Source of the DNA: Azotobacter paspali | GTDB lineage: Bacteria; Pseudomonadota; Gammaproteobacteria; Pseudomonadales; Pseudomonadaceae | DNA: 52,341 bases | Assembly: GCF_042434745.1 (NCBI RefSeq) | Contig: NZ_JBHLSS010000101.1 | Reading direction: 5' to 3' (one strand) | Shown: positions 25,453-32,421 of the stretch, piece after piece | Layout: every line of letters begins with the position of its first letter | Position numbering within the stretch: position 1 is the first letter of the stretch | Program-made: the position numbers and the translations under genes | The notes under the pieces: generated by a model | Told to the model about the DNA's origin: nothing | Seen by the model: the letters and a program-made list of their open reading frames with translations, nothing else | Databases searched by the model: none

Positions 25453-26529
25453 ATGCCAGAACAGGGAATAGAAGCGCAGTTGCGCCTGCAGCGGGGAGCT
25501 TTCCGGCTCGATGCCCACCTGCAACTGCCGGCCAACGGTATCAGTGTGCTGCTCGGCCGCTCCGGCAGCGGCAAAACCATGCTGTTGCGCGCCATCGCCG
25601 GGCTGGAACGGGCCGAGGGTTTCCTTCAGGTCGACGGGCAGCTCTGGCAGGACGCCACCTGCTTCCGTCTCCCTCACGAGCGCTCGCTGGGCTATGTCCG
25701 CCAGGCCAGCGAACTGCTCCCGCATCTGGACGTGCGGGCTAATCTCGAATTCGGCTATCGGCGCATTCCCCGCGCCCAGAGGCGCCTCGGCCTCGATGAG
25801 GTGATCGCCCTGTTCGGATTGGAAGACCTGCTCGAGCAACGCGCCGAATGGCTCCCCAACGGCCCACGCCAGCGTGTCGCGATCGCCTGCGCATTACTGA
25901 CCAGCCCCGACCTGCTGTTGCTGGATGCCCCGCTGACCTGCCTGGACCGTCACAGCCGGGCGCAGATCCTGCCGGCCCTCGAACAGTTGCGCGGGCAACT
26001 GCGGATTCCCCTGCTTTACGTCACTCACAACCAGGACGAGGTCACCCGGCTGGCCGACCATCTGGTTCTGCTGGACAAGGGCAAGACGTTCGCCAGTGGC
26101 CCGCCGGGACACTTGCTGAGCGACCCGCGTCTACCGCTCAACCATCCGGACGAAGCCGCAGTGGTACTCATCGGCCAGGTGGAACACCACGACCCCCATT
26201 ACCGGCTCAGTACCGTCCGGGTAGCCGGCGAAACCCTCAGCGTCTCCCTGAGCCGCCTGCCTCCGGGCGCGGAGACGCGAGTACGGATCTTCGCCCGGGA
26301 CGTGAGCCTTTCCCTCGACCCGCCGCACAACAGCAGCATCCTCAACATTCTTCGCGTCCGTATCGCCGACCTATTCCACGAACAGGATTCGGCACGGGTC
26401 ATGGTGCGCCTGGCCCTGGACAACGCCTGCATCCTGGCACGGATAACTCGCCTGTCGGCCGACCGACTGGGACTGGCGCCGGGCCTTCAGGTATATGCAC
26501 AGATCAAGTCGGTGGCGCTGATGGAGTGA
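25453..26529 (+). CDS. Lone ModC-like ATP-binding protein with MOP domain, degenerate ATPase
   Basis: A 358-residue relative of the molybdate importer ATPase ModC, with an ABC domain (1-230) and a C-terminal molybdate-binding MOP domain (about 290-358, ending VYAQIKSVALME). Walker A GRSGSGKT (35-42), the Q-loop Gln 84 and the switch His 192 are kept. The signature reads LPNGPRQRV (134-142) instead of LSGGQRQRV, and Walker B ends LLLLDAPLTCLD, with Ala 159 where the catalytic Glu should be. No modA or modB is next to it; a complete modABC is at 48262-50855. It may bind ATP and molybdate without efficient hydrolysis, perhaps as a Mo sensor or store. ATG 25453 is the start because the family alignment begins there. 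Confidence 0.85.
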   Translation: MPEQGIEAQLRLQRGAFRLDAHLQLPANGISVLLGRSGSGKTMLLRAIAGLERAEGFLQVDGQLWQDATCFRLPHERSLGYVRQASELLPHLDVRANLEFGYRRIPRAQRRLGLDEVIALFGLEDLLEQRAEWLPNGPRQRVAIACALLTSPDLLLLDAPLTCLDRHSRAQILPALEQLRGQLRIPLLYVTHNQDEVTRLADHLVLLDKGKTFASGPPGHLLSDPRLPLNHPDEAAVVLIGQVEHHDPHYRLSTVRVAGETLSVSLSRLPPGAETRVRIFARDVSLSLDPPHNSSILNILRVRIADLFHEQDSARVMVRLALDNACILARITRLSADRLGLAPGLQVYAQIKSVALME

Positions 26530-26570
26530 AGTAAACCACTGTCGCGATTGCGCCAAGAAATACTAGCGAT

Positions 26571-26586
26571 TGTCGTCAACGTGACA
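26571..26586 (+). promoter_or_regulatory. NifA-type UAS before nif11
   Basis: TGTCGTCAACGTGACA fits TGT-N10-ACA, about 45 bases before the -24 box of the nif11 gene, with an IHF-like site between. Confidence 0.6.
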
Positions 26587-26598
26587 AATAATCAAGCA

Positions 26599-26611
26599 TA
26601 ACCAATTGATT
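26599..26611 (-). promoter_or_regulatory. IHF-like site before nif11
   Basis: TAACCAATTGATT is an exact complement of the IHF consensus and is identical to the site before the glycine-zipper gene at 14361. Confidence 0.55.
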
Positions 26612-26630
26612 TAAAAGAAATATTTTCCAA

Positions 26631-26646
26631 GGGCATCCCAATTGCA
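26631..26646 (+). promoter_or_regulatory. Sigma-54 promoter of nif11
   Basis: GGGCATCCCAATTGCA has GG-N10-GC spacing and a perfect -12 (TTGCA). The predicted start is near 26658, about 50 bases before the ATG. Confidence 0.65.
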
Positions 26647-26708
26647 TATGGCCGGTACCCGCGAATTCGACGTTCCGGGGTTTAAGCAACCAGCAAAGAG
26701 AGAAGTGC

Positions 26709-26927
26709 ATGTCCATCAAGGAAATCAAGACCTTCGCCGAGAAGGCCAAGGCGGACCCGGCTCTGGCCGAGAAACTGAAAGCCTGCGAAAAGATCCGCGA
26801 CATCCTCGCCCTTGCCAAGGAGTCCGGCTTCAGCATCATCGAGGATGTGCTGTATCCGCCGAACGAGCCGCAGTTCACCGAGGACCAGTTGTCGCCGAAG
26901 ATGGCCAAGGCCCTGCTGCGCGCCTGA
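26709..26927 (+). CDS. Nif11-domain small protein
   Basis: A 72-residue protein starting MSIKEIKTFAEKAKADPALA and continuing with the helical pattern of the Nif11 domain (LKACEKIRDILALAKESGF). Nif11 domains also serve as leader peptides of ribosomal peptide natural products, but this one has no double-glycine cleavage site or Cys-rich core, and no maturation enzymes lie near it. It is therefore more likely a stand-alone nif-cluster protein. It has its own sigma-54 promoter with UAS and IHF-like site. It is convergent with the gene ending at 26971. Confidence 0.85.
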   Translation: MSIKEIKTFAEKAKADPALAEKLKACEKIRDILALAKESGFSIIEDVLYPPNEPQFTEDQLSPKMAKALLRA

Positions 26928-26936
26928 ACCCGCTCG

Positions 26937-26956
26937 CCGGGGCGCAAGCGCCTCGG
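26937..26956. terminator. Possible bidirectional terminator
   Basis: CCGGGGCG-CAAG-CGCCTCGG forms an 8-bp stem with one mismatch in the 43-base gap between two convergent genes. No T-run. Confidence 0.35.
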
Positions 26957-26970
26957 CAACCGCTCCACAC

Positions 26971-27405
26971 TCAGCAGCCGAACCCGATCAGTTCCTCGTA
27001 GACTCGCCGCAGCAGTTCGCGGTCGAGCCAGGGCATGCCGATGCTCTGCGTCAGCTCGATCCAGCGGGTGCCCTCCGGCGGCGGCGGGAGTTCATGCCCG
27101 GCCAGGGCTGCCAGATAGATCGGTATGATCTGCCCCGGCACCTCCATGTTCAGACGGAACTCGCCGATCAGTTCCAACTGCCAGCCGAGCGCCATCGTTT
27201 CCTGCAGGACACGCAGCGCACTGGCCGGATGGCATTGCACGGGCGCCTCCTGATCCTCGGCGATCACCGCCAGCCTGGGCAGAGCCTGTGGCAATACCAC
27301 GCCGCCCCCGGTCGGGATCAGAAAGCGCAGGCGCGCACTCACCGGATGCTTGTGGCAGAGCAGAATCCGCCATGACAACTCTTCACTGGTTTGCTGTTCG
27401 TTCAT
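26971..27405 (-). CDS. Unknown nif-cluster protein (144 aa)
   Basis: A 144-residue soluble protein that I do not recognise. It contains ARLRFLIPTGGGVVLPQALP and a hydrophobic central part, and ends with a lone Cys. ATG 27405 overlaps the stop of the DUF364 gene by 4 bases (ATGA), so it is the last gene of the operon that begins with nifE. Confidence 0.75.
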   Translation of the reverse strand: MNEQQTSEELSWRILLCHKHPVSARLRFLIPTGGGVVLPQALPRLAVIAEDQEAPVQCHPASALRVLQETMALGWQLELIGEFRLNMEVPGQIIPIYLAALAGHELPPPPEGTRWIELTQSIGMPWLDRELLRRVYEELIGFGC

Positions 27406-28160
27406 GAGTCCAGACCCAACAGGGCATATTCCACCGGCCCGGCGAACAGCCGGGTACCGCCTCCTTCGGCGACCACCTGGCGTGCAGCACGGGCATCCCG
27501 CACCCGTACGCCCGCCAAGTAATTCACCCCAAACCGTCGCCAGTCGTAGATCCACGGCAAACTCGGCCCCATCAGCACCACCTGGGCGTGCGACGACAGC
27601 TCCAGCAGGCGCGGCAGGGTCTTGTTGGCCAGGCTGCTGGCAGTGATGAATACCCAATCGGCCTCGGGCAACAGCCGCTCGACCGCCGTATCGGGAAGAT
27701 CGCTCTCCTGCGGCTCGCGCTCGAAGCAGCGGTACGGCAGGTCCTTCCAGAGCTGCGCGAGCCCCGGATAATGGCCGATCACCGCGACCTTCTGTCCCTC
27801 CAGGCGCGGCCGGAAATGCTCGAAAACGCTCAGGTTGCCGGGCACGGCTCCGTGCAACGGCTGGGCCTGGCGCAGGCAGGGAGAGGCGCGATTGACCACG
27901 GCATTGATCACCGCCAGTCCCACGGCCGCCTCGGCGCCGTTCCAGGACAGCAGCCAGGGGTACAGGCGTTCGGCACCCTGGCCGGCCAGGGTGCCGGCCC
28001 AGCTCAGGGTGCGTGGCACCTGGCGCGGGCCGAAAGCGAAACCGAGGCTGTCGCCGACTTCCGCCAGGGTCCAACTGAGGCCGAGACAGACCCGTTCGAC
28101 AGGGTCGTCGCGGGTGACGCTGGCGGCATGCTCCAGCAGCCAGTCGTACAGGCCGTTCAT
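27402..28160 (-). CDS. DUF364/DUF4213 protein (putative metal-chelation domain)
   Basis: A 252-residue protein with an N-terminal enolase-like half (DUF4213, about 10-105) and a C-terminal Rossmann-like half (DUF364, about 110-250). It contains KVAVIGHYPGLAQLWKDLP, EADWVFITASSLANKTLPRL and VVLMGPSLPW. Family members are found with molybdenum or heavy-metal genes, and a role in metal handling for nitrogenase is plausible but unproven. It overlaps both neighbours by 4 bases. Confidence 0.82.
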   Translation of the reverse strand: MNGLYDWLLEHAASVTRDDPVERVCLGLSWTLAEVGDSLGFAFGPRQVPRTLSWAGTLAGQGAERLYPWLLSWNGAEAAVGLAVINAVVNRASPCLRQAQPLHGAVPGNLSVFEHFRPRLEGQKVAVIGHYPGLAQLWKDLPYRCFEREPQESDLPDTAVERLLPEADWVFITASSLANKTLPRLLELSSHAQVVLMGPSLPWIYDWRRFGVNYLAGVRVRDARAARQVVAEGGGTRLFAGPVEYALLGLDS

Positions 28161-28534
28161 GAGTCGAGCGCCGACAGCAGACGGAGTTCGCTCTTCAGCG
28201 CACCGCGGTAACCCCATGCCGTGGCGGCTTCGATCACCCACTCCGGCTTGCGCGGATGCGGCAGCAACACGTCGAATTCGGCGAAGGCCTGGCCGTCTCC
28301 ATGCACCAGTACGCTGCCCAGATAGCTGCCGTCCGGCGTGCGCCACTCGGCATACAGAGTCTGGCTGTGATCATAAGGGTCTTCGCGCAACTCGCCGCGA
28401 GTATGCGGCGTACCGGACACCGCCAAGCCCTGCTCGACTCCGGCGGCGCTCAGGCTGCCGGCCAGCGCCTGCCAGATCTCCGAGAACAGCGGTCGGGCGT
28501 CGTCCAGACGCTTCTCAAGCATCGCATTGGTCAA
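28157..28534 (-). CDS. Unknown nif-cluster protein (125 aa)
   Basis: A 125-residue acidic protein without recognised domain; the core includes EWRTPDGSYLGSVLVHGDG and AEFDVLLPHPRKPEWVIEA. The start is TTG at 28534: AGGAGG lies 7 bases before it, whereas the in-frame ATG at 28522 would be 19 bases away. The TTG overlaps the stop of the upstream TPR-like gene. Confidence 0.75.
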   Translation of the reverse strand: MTNAMLEKRLDDARPLFSEIWQALAGSLSAAGVEQGLAVSGTPHTRGELREDPYDHSQTLYAEWRTPDGSYLGSVLVHGDGQAFAEFDVLLPHPRKPEWVIEAATAWGYRGALKSELRLLSALDS

Positions 28535-29031
28535 GCGGTATCCTCCTCGAAGGAACGGGCGATCTGCAGGAAAGCACCGCCGCCGATCTCATCGCCGGGA
28601 TCGAGTTCGAGCAGTTTCTCCAGCACTTTCCGGGCCATCGCCACCTTGGCGCGACGCAGGCGGATCACGCCCAGCGCCTTGAGGCTGAACAGATACAACC
28701 GCTCAGCCCCCTGGCGTCGGCTCCAGTCGGCGCTGCCCGGTTGCAGGCGGCGATAGTTGCGGTCGAAGCCGGCTGCCTGGGCGGCAGCGCGCAACGCCGC
28801 CCAAGCCGCAGCCTCGGCCTCTTCGTAGCGCTTGCTGACGAAGTAGAATTTGTACAGGCCGATGTGCGCGTCCGGCTCCTGCGGCCAGCGCCGGCGCGCC
28901 TCCAGCAGCAACGCCTCGACGGCGTCGGGAGTCCCGGCGCAGAGGGCATTGTTGAGCAGATAGCGCAACGCCTGGGGCGTGTTATCGGAAAAAAACGCAC
29001 GCTCGCCGGCGAACAGCAGCACATCGGCCAT
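28531..29031 (-). CDS. TPR-like nif-cluster protein, copy 2
   Basis: A 166-residue helical-repeat protein, paralogous to 18969-19508. Shared blocks are IGLYKFYFVSKRYEEAE, LYLFSLKALGVIRLRRAK and LEKLLELDPGDE. It is 5 bases after the Shethna ferredoxin gene and coupled to the next gene. It may bind protein partners during nitrogenase assembly; this is inference from the fold type. Confidence 0.8.
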   Translation of the reverse strand: MADVLLFAGERAFFSDNTPQALRYLLNNALCAGTPDAVEALLLEARRRWPQEPDAHIGLYKFYFVSKRYEEAEAAAWAALRAAAQAAGFDRNYRRLQPGSADWSRRQGAERLYLFSLKALGVIRLRRAKVAMARKVLEKLLELDPGDEIGGGAFLQIARSFEEDTA

Positions 29032-29036
29032 GTCAG

Positions 29037-29360
29037 TTACCAGATCTCGGCAGGGGTAAGCTTGTCAGCGTAGGGTTCGCCGCCGAGCAGGTGCTGTTCG
29101 ACGATGATCGCGGCGTCGGCAGGCTCTACCCAGCTATACATGACCGCGCCGGGATAGATCAGCACGTTAGCGCCGGCCTGGCAAGGCCCGAGGCAGCCGG
29201 TGGTGGTCAGGGCGATGCGATTGGTCAGGTTTTTCTGGATCAGTACCTGGGCGAATGCGTTATAGACGGCTTCGGCCCCCTTTGCGCCGCAACTGCCGCG
29301 CGGATGGCCGGCGGGACGGTTCTGAGCGCAAATAAAGACATGAAACTCGGGTTTGGCCAT
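29037..29360 (-). CDS. [2Fe-2S] thioredoxin-like ferredoxin (Shethna protein I type)
   Basis: A 107-residue ferredoxin with cysteines 11, 24, 56 and 60 (FICAQNRP, GSCGAKG, TTTGCLGPCQAG), the pattern of thioredoxin-like [2Fe-2S] ferredoxins. It matches my memory of A. vinelandii FeS protein I, which is encoded in the nif cluster. The exact electron-transfer partner is unsettled. ATG 29360 follows AGGAGG, and that SD lies next to the stop of the broken fdxB. Confidence 0.92.
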   Translation of the reverse strand: MAKPEFHVFICAQNRPAGHPRGSCGAKGAEAVYNAFAQVLIQKNLTNRIALTTTGCLGPCQAGANVLIYPGAVMYSWVEPADAAIIVEQHLLGGEPYADKLTPAEIW

Positions 29361-29372
29361 GAATCTTCCTCC

Positions 29373-29527
29373 TCAAGCTGCCGCTGCTGCGGCTTCGTGG
29401 CTATGGCACTGTTTGGGACAGACCTTGTAGCAGCGAGCGCAGCCGAGCGGGCCTGCGGACTCAATGCGGTGATGAACTGCAAAATCCACTCGAAGCCGCC
29501 ACGGGTACGCCCAACAATCATTGCCAT
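29373..29527 (-). pseudogene. fdxB: Broken nif ferredoxin gene fdxB
   Basis: From ATG 29527 (SD AGGAG at 29539-29543) the frame reads MAMIVGRTRGGFEW then ILQFITALSPQ, the well-known start of nif-specific ferredoxin III. It then loses frame. In another frame the text continues GCARCYKVCP and then directly KQCHSHE and a poly-Ala end, TGA at 29373. An intact FdxB has about 95 residues with two CxxC-type motifs some 45 residues apart. Here the first motif (RCYKVCP) is joined to the end of the second (CPKxCHxHE), and the first Cys is gone. A deletion between the two similar VCP sites plus a one-base loss explains this. Position after DUF683 is exactly that of fdxB in other nif clusters. Confidence 0.85.
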
Positions 29528-29810
29528 CTACCTTTTTCTCCTGCCTGCACCTTGCGATGCGGAGGCCAAATGGTTGTCGAAATCGACAAAGGCGGTTCGC
29601 GAGCCCGCTCTCAATGGATGTATCAGCGCTACCCGACCGGGTCGGGCACCGCCCGGCCTCGTGAGCCAGGACGGCGGCGGCCCGTGATTGGGACGGGCTG
29701 CAAGGATTCGGGCCGACGAGGCCCCGGTGTAGGGGAGCCGCGGGCTTCGTGGGCCCGGGTCCGGGCACGCCGCATGGGCGCGCCGTGCCGCGGCGAAAGC
29801 CGCCGCCCGG
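29528..29810. other. GC-rich spacer upstream of the fdxB remnant
   Basis: Very GC-rich with several short inverted repeats; no frame looks coding. Normally fdxB follows DUF683 closely, so this 283-base spacer may be rearranged DNA from the event that damaged fdxB. Confidence 0.4.
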
Positions 29811-30020
29811 CTAGGCGGCGCCGGTCGCGTCGAGACGCGCCTTGGCTTCGGCCCACTCGACACAGGCCTGACGGGCCTGGCGGGCCAGCTCCGGCAGCGA
29901 TTCGTAATCGTTGAACAGGCGATCCTCGACCAGATCGTGGATCTGCGAAGCCCATTCGGTCGCGATGCGCTTCTTCTGGCTTACCTCTTTCTTCAGAGCC
30001 TTGATTTCGTCTTCGGTCAT
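29811..30020 (-). CDS. CCE_0567-family small nif protein (DUF683)
   Basis: A 69-residue helical protein, MTEDEIKALKKEVSQKK onward, with a helical hairpin and the pattern ATEWASQIHDLVEDRL followed by YESLPELARQARQAC. Members bind metal in structural studies and always follow the DUF269 gene in nif clusters. ATG 30020, 20 bases after the DUF269 stop. Confidence 0.9.
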   Translation of the reverse strand: MTEDEIKALKKEVSQKKRIATEWASQIHDLVEDRLFNDYESLPELARQARQACVEWAEAKARLDATGAA

Positions 30021-30039
30021 CTGTGTCTCTCCCGATCGA

Positions 30040-30522
30040 TCAGAGCTCGGCGACCGTACGGTGCTCGTTGACCAGCGTTGCGGCCTTACTCAGTTGCTTG
30101 TTAGCTTCGGCGACCAGCGCCTCGAGGGATTCGAAACCGAAACGGTGGACATCGCGCAAAGTCTTGTCCAGGGCGACCAGCTTGCCGACCAGGATCAGAG
30201 CGCGCCCGAAACCTTCGTGGGTGATGTTGATCACCGGTACGGCGAGCAGGCCGGTTTCCCGCTCAAGCAACTGAGCGAGGGTGTTGTAGTAGGCCTTGAC
30301 CCGGGAGATGGTGGTTTCGTCCGGATCGCCGACCACCGGGATGGCCCTGCGGCGCTCCTTGGTCAGCACCAGCGGATCGACCACGCGGGCATCGCTCCAG
30401 GTGTCGTAGGTGCCGTAGCTGTCCACGGCCCGCAGTTGCACCACCATCTGGCGAATGATCGGATCCTGCAGGAACTTGTCGTCTTCCTGCACCACGGGCT
30501 CTTGTTGCTCTTCGTAGTACAT
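30040..30522 (-). CDS. NifX-associated nitrogen fixation protein (DUF269)
   Basis: A 160-residue protein of the family found after nifX in most diazotrophs. Seen are FLQDPIIRQMVVQLRAVDSY, RRAIPVVGDPDETTISRVKA and NITHEGFGRALILVGKLVAL. Function not settled; a role in FeMo-co synthesis or insertion is assumed. ATG 30522. Confidence 0.92.
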   Translation of the reverse strand: MYYEEQQEPVVQEDDKFLQDPIIRQMVVQLRAVDSYGTYDTWSDARVVDPLVLTKERRRAIPVVGDPDETTISRVKAYYNTLAQLLERETGLLAVPVINITHEGFGRALILVGKLVALDKTLRDVHRFGFESLEALVAEANKQLSKAATLVNEHRTVAEL

Positions 30523-30552
30523 GTCGCTTCCTCGCTGAAAAAGTGGTCGGAC

Positions 30553-31029
30553 CTATTCGTCCCAGCCTTCGGCGGCCATGGCGTCGAAGCGCCTCATGTC
30601 GGGGCCGCGGGTACGCTGGATGGCCTTGGCCAGCCAGGCCGAAGGACCTTCGCGCAACTCGGCCTGGAGGGCTTCGATGAGCTCGGCGATGCGCGCGCCT
30701 TCGCTCACCTTGATCGGCTGTACGCCGATGGCCATCAGTTGGCGCACCGCCGAGGCGCCGCAGGCGCAACAGTACACGGCAACGCAACCGTCGAGCAGAT
30801 TGATTTTCCTGACCAGCTTGTCCTCGTTGCCGTCCTGCTCCAGCTCGCCGAACTCGACGACCGAAAGGAGCTGGGAGCGCTCGGGATTGACCCCATAGAT
30901 GGCGAAAGAGCGCGAGGAGCCGAAATGCTGGTCGACCAATTCGCGGCCGGACGAGGCGAAGGCGACCTTCAGCAGGGTGCCGTCGTCCTCGCTATCCAAT
31001 ACCTGCAATTGTCGGGTCTGGCTGGACAT
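30553..31029 (-). CDS. nifX: NifX, FeMo-co precursor carrier
   Basis: A 158-residue protein with the NifB/NifX cofactor-binding domain: LKVAFASSGRELVDQHFG near residue 20 and the CACGASAVRQLMAIGVQPI block in the second half. NifX carries NifB-co/VK-cluster between NifB and NifEN. ATG 31029 is 5 bases after nifN and gives the family length; the frame to 31233 overlaps nifN. Confidence 0.95.
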   Translation of the reverse strand: MSSQTRQLQVLDSEDDGTLLKVAFASSGRELVDQHFGSSRSFAIYGVNPERSQLLSVVEFGELEQDGNEDKLVRKINLLDGCVAVYCCACGASAVRQLMAIGVQPIKVSEGARIAELIEALQAELREGPSAWLAKAIQRTRGPDMRRFDAMAAEGWDE

Positions 31030-31033
31030 CGCT

Positions 31034-32410
31034 TCAGTGCCTCCATTGCGGCTGTTCGGTTGCCGGTTTTTGCGCATAGGTCGAATGATAGGGCTGGATA
31101 CCCTGGTGGTGTTCGACCAGCAGGTTGGCCAGATCGAACAGCGCCTGACTGCTGCCACGGTAGCCGGACCAGCAGCGTTGGAAACCGCCCAGCAGATCGT
31201 ACTGCGGGAAGCCGGCGCGCAACAGTGGCACACCGAGGCGACGGGCGCTGGCCAGGGCGTGGCTGTTGCCGATCACCAGTTGGGCCTGGCCGGCGCGGGC
31301 GGCATGCTCGAGGTCCTCCAGGTCGCCGACCCGCACGGAGGGCAGAGGCGAATCGACCAGCGCGGCGGCCCGGGCCGGCACCACGGCGGCTACCGTGTGT
31401 GCGCCCATGCTGCGCAGCAGGGCATCGAAACCGAGCAGCAGATCGGGATCGGCGGCGATGGCCGTACGTGCGGAACTGAGCATGAAGTGGGTGTCGAGCA
31501 TGGCGTCCTGCAACTGGGCGCGCTGGCGCTTGTAGCGGTCGGGTACCGGATTGCCGCTGATCTCGGCCAGCGCCATCAGCCAGGCATCGACCGCATCCAG
31601 ACCGTAGAGCATGCCGAAGCGCCGGTCGGGCACACCGGTGCGCTCGGCCAGAGCGTCGGCCGCGCCCGCCAGGCTCTGCCCGACCACTAGGGTGGCGACG
31701 CTCTGTCCGGCGGAGGCCAGTTCGGCCACGCTCTGTCCGCCGGTGGTCAGGGCATTGAAGCGGTTCTCGTCCAAGTGGCCGTCGAGCGAGCCGGAGAGGT
31801 CGGGGATCAGCAAGGGGCGTAGACCGAAGCTCTCGATGCTTTCGGCGATGTACTCCAGATCGCCCGGGGTGAGATTGGCCGAGCAGAGCACGTTGACCTG
31901 GCGCGGACGCTTGCCCACCTGATCGCGCCGTTCGGGCACCAGCGTCTCGACAATTGCCTTGACCGCCGCGGCGAAGCCACTCTCGAAACAGCCGCTGAAG
32001 TCCGGCGTGTTCACCGGAACGATCGGCACATCCTTGTACTCCTGGTACTGGGTACGGAACTCGTGCAAGGCGGTGTGCAGGTCGCAGCCTTGGGTTTCCG
32101 ACAGGCCGGTGGTGAGCAGGCCGATGACCGAAGGATTCTGCCGTTCGCAGATGGTCTTCAGCGCCTCGACGACGTTCTCGTCGGCGCCCATTACCGAACT
32201 GACCTGGTCCATGGCGGTGGTCTGCAGCGGGACCGGCTCGCGGAAATGACGGACGAAGAACACCTTGGCGAACGCGGTGCAACCCTGCGAGCCGTGGAAG
32301 AGCGGCATGCTGCGCGCCAGACCGAGGATGGCCAGCGCGGCGCCCATGGTCTGACTGGCCTTCAGCGGGCTGACGGCCAGGGCCTTGTTGCGATTGATGA
32401 TCTCGGCCAT
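31034..32410 (-). CDS. nifN: NifN, cofactor scaffold beta subunit
   Basis: A 458-residue protein, half of the NifEN complex on which the FeMo-co precursor is completed. The Cys in FHGSQGCTAFAK (44) corresponds to the ligand of the shared [4Fe-4S] cluster; HFREPVPLQTTAMDQ and LLTTGLSETQGCDL are family blocks. Length equals A. vinelandii NifN. ATG 32410 lies 11 bases after the nifE stop. Confidence 0.97.
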   Translation of the reverse strand: MAEIINRNKALAVSPLKASQTMGAALAILGLARSMPLFHGSQGCTAFAKVFFVRHFREPVPLQTTAMDQVSSVMGADENVVEALKTICERQNPSVIGLLTTGLSETQGCDLHTALHEFRTQYQEYKDVPIVPVNTPDFSGCFESGFAAAVKAIVETLVPERRDQVGKRPRQVNVLCSANLTPGDLEYIAESIESFGLRPLLIPDLSGSLDGHLDENRFNALTTGGQSVAELASAGQSVATLVVGQSLAGAADALAERTGVPDRRFGMLYGLDAVDAWLMALAEISGNPVPDRYKRQRAQLQDAMLDTHFMLSSARTAIAADPDLLLGFDALLRSMGAHTVAAVVPARAAALVDSPLPSVRVGDLEDLEHAARAGQAQLVIGNSHALASARRLGVPLLRAGFPQYDLLGGFQRCWSGYRGSSQALFDLANLLVEHHQGIQPYHSTYAQKPATEQPQWRH

Positions 32411-32421
32411 CGCGGTTCTCC

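Noticed and set aside
26709..26927. Nif11 gene as a lantibiotic-type precursor
   Set aside because: No double-glycine site, no core peptide and no modifying enzymes nearby.
29528..29810. Coding frames in the GC-rich spacer
   Set aside because: Pro/Arg/Ala-rich in all frames, no SD and no family likeness.
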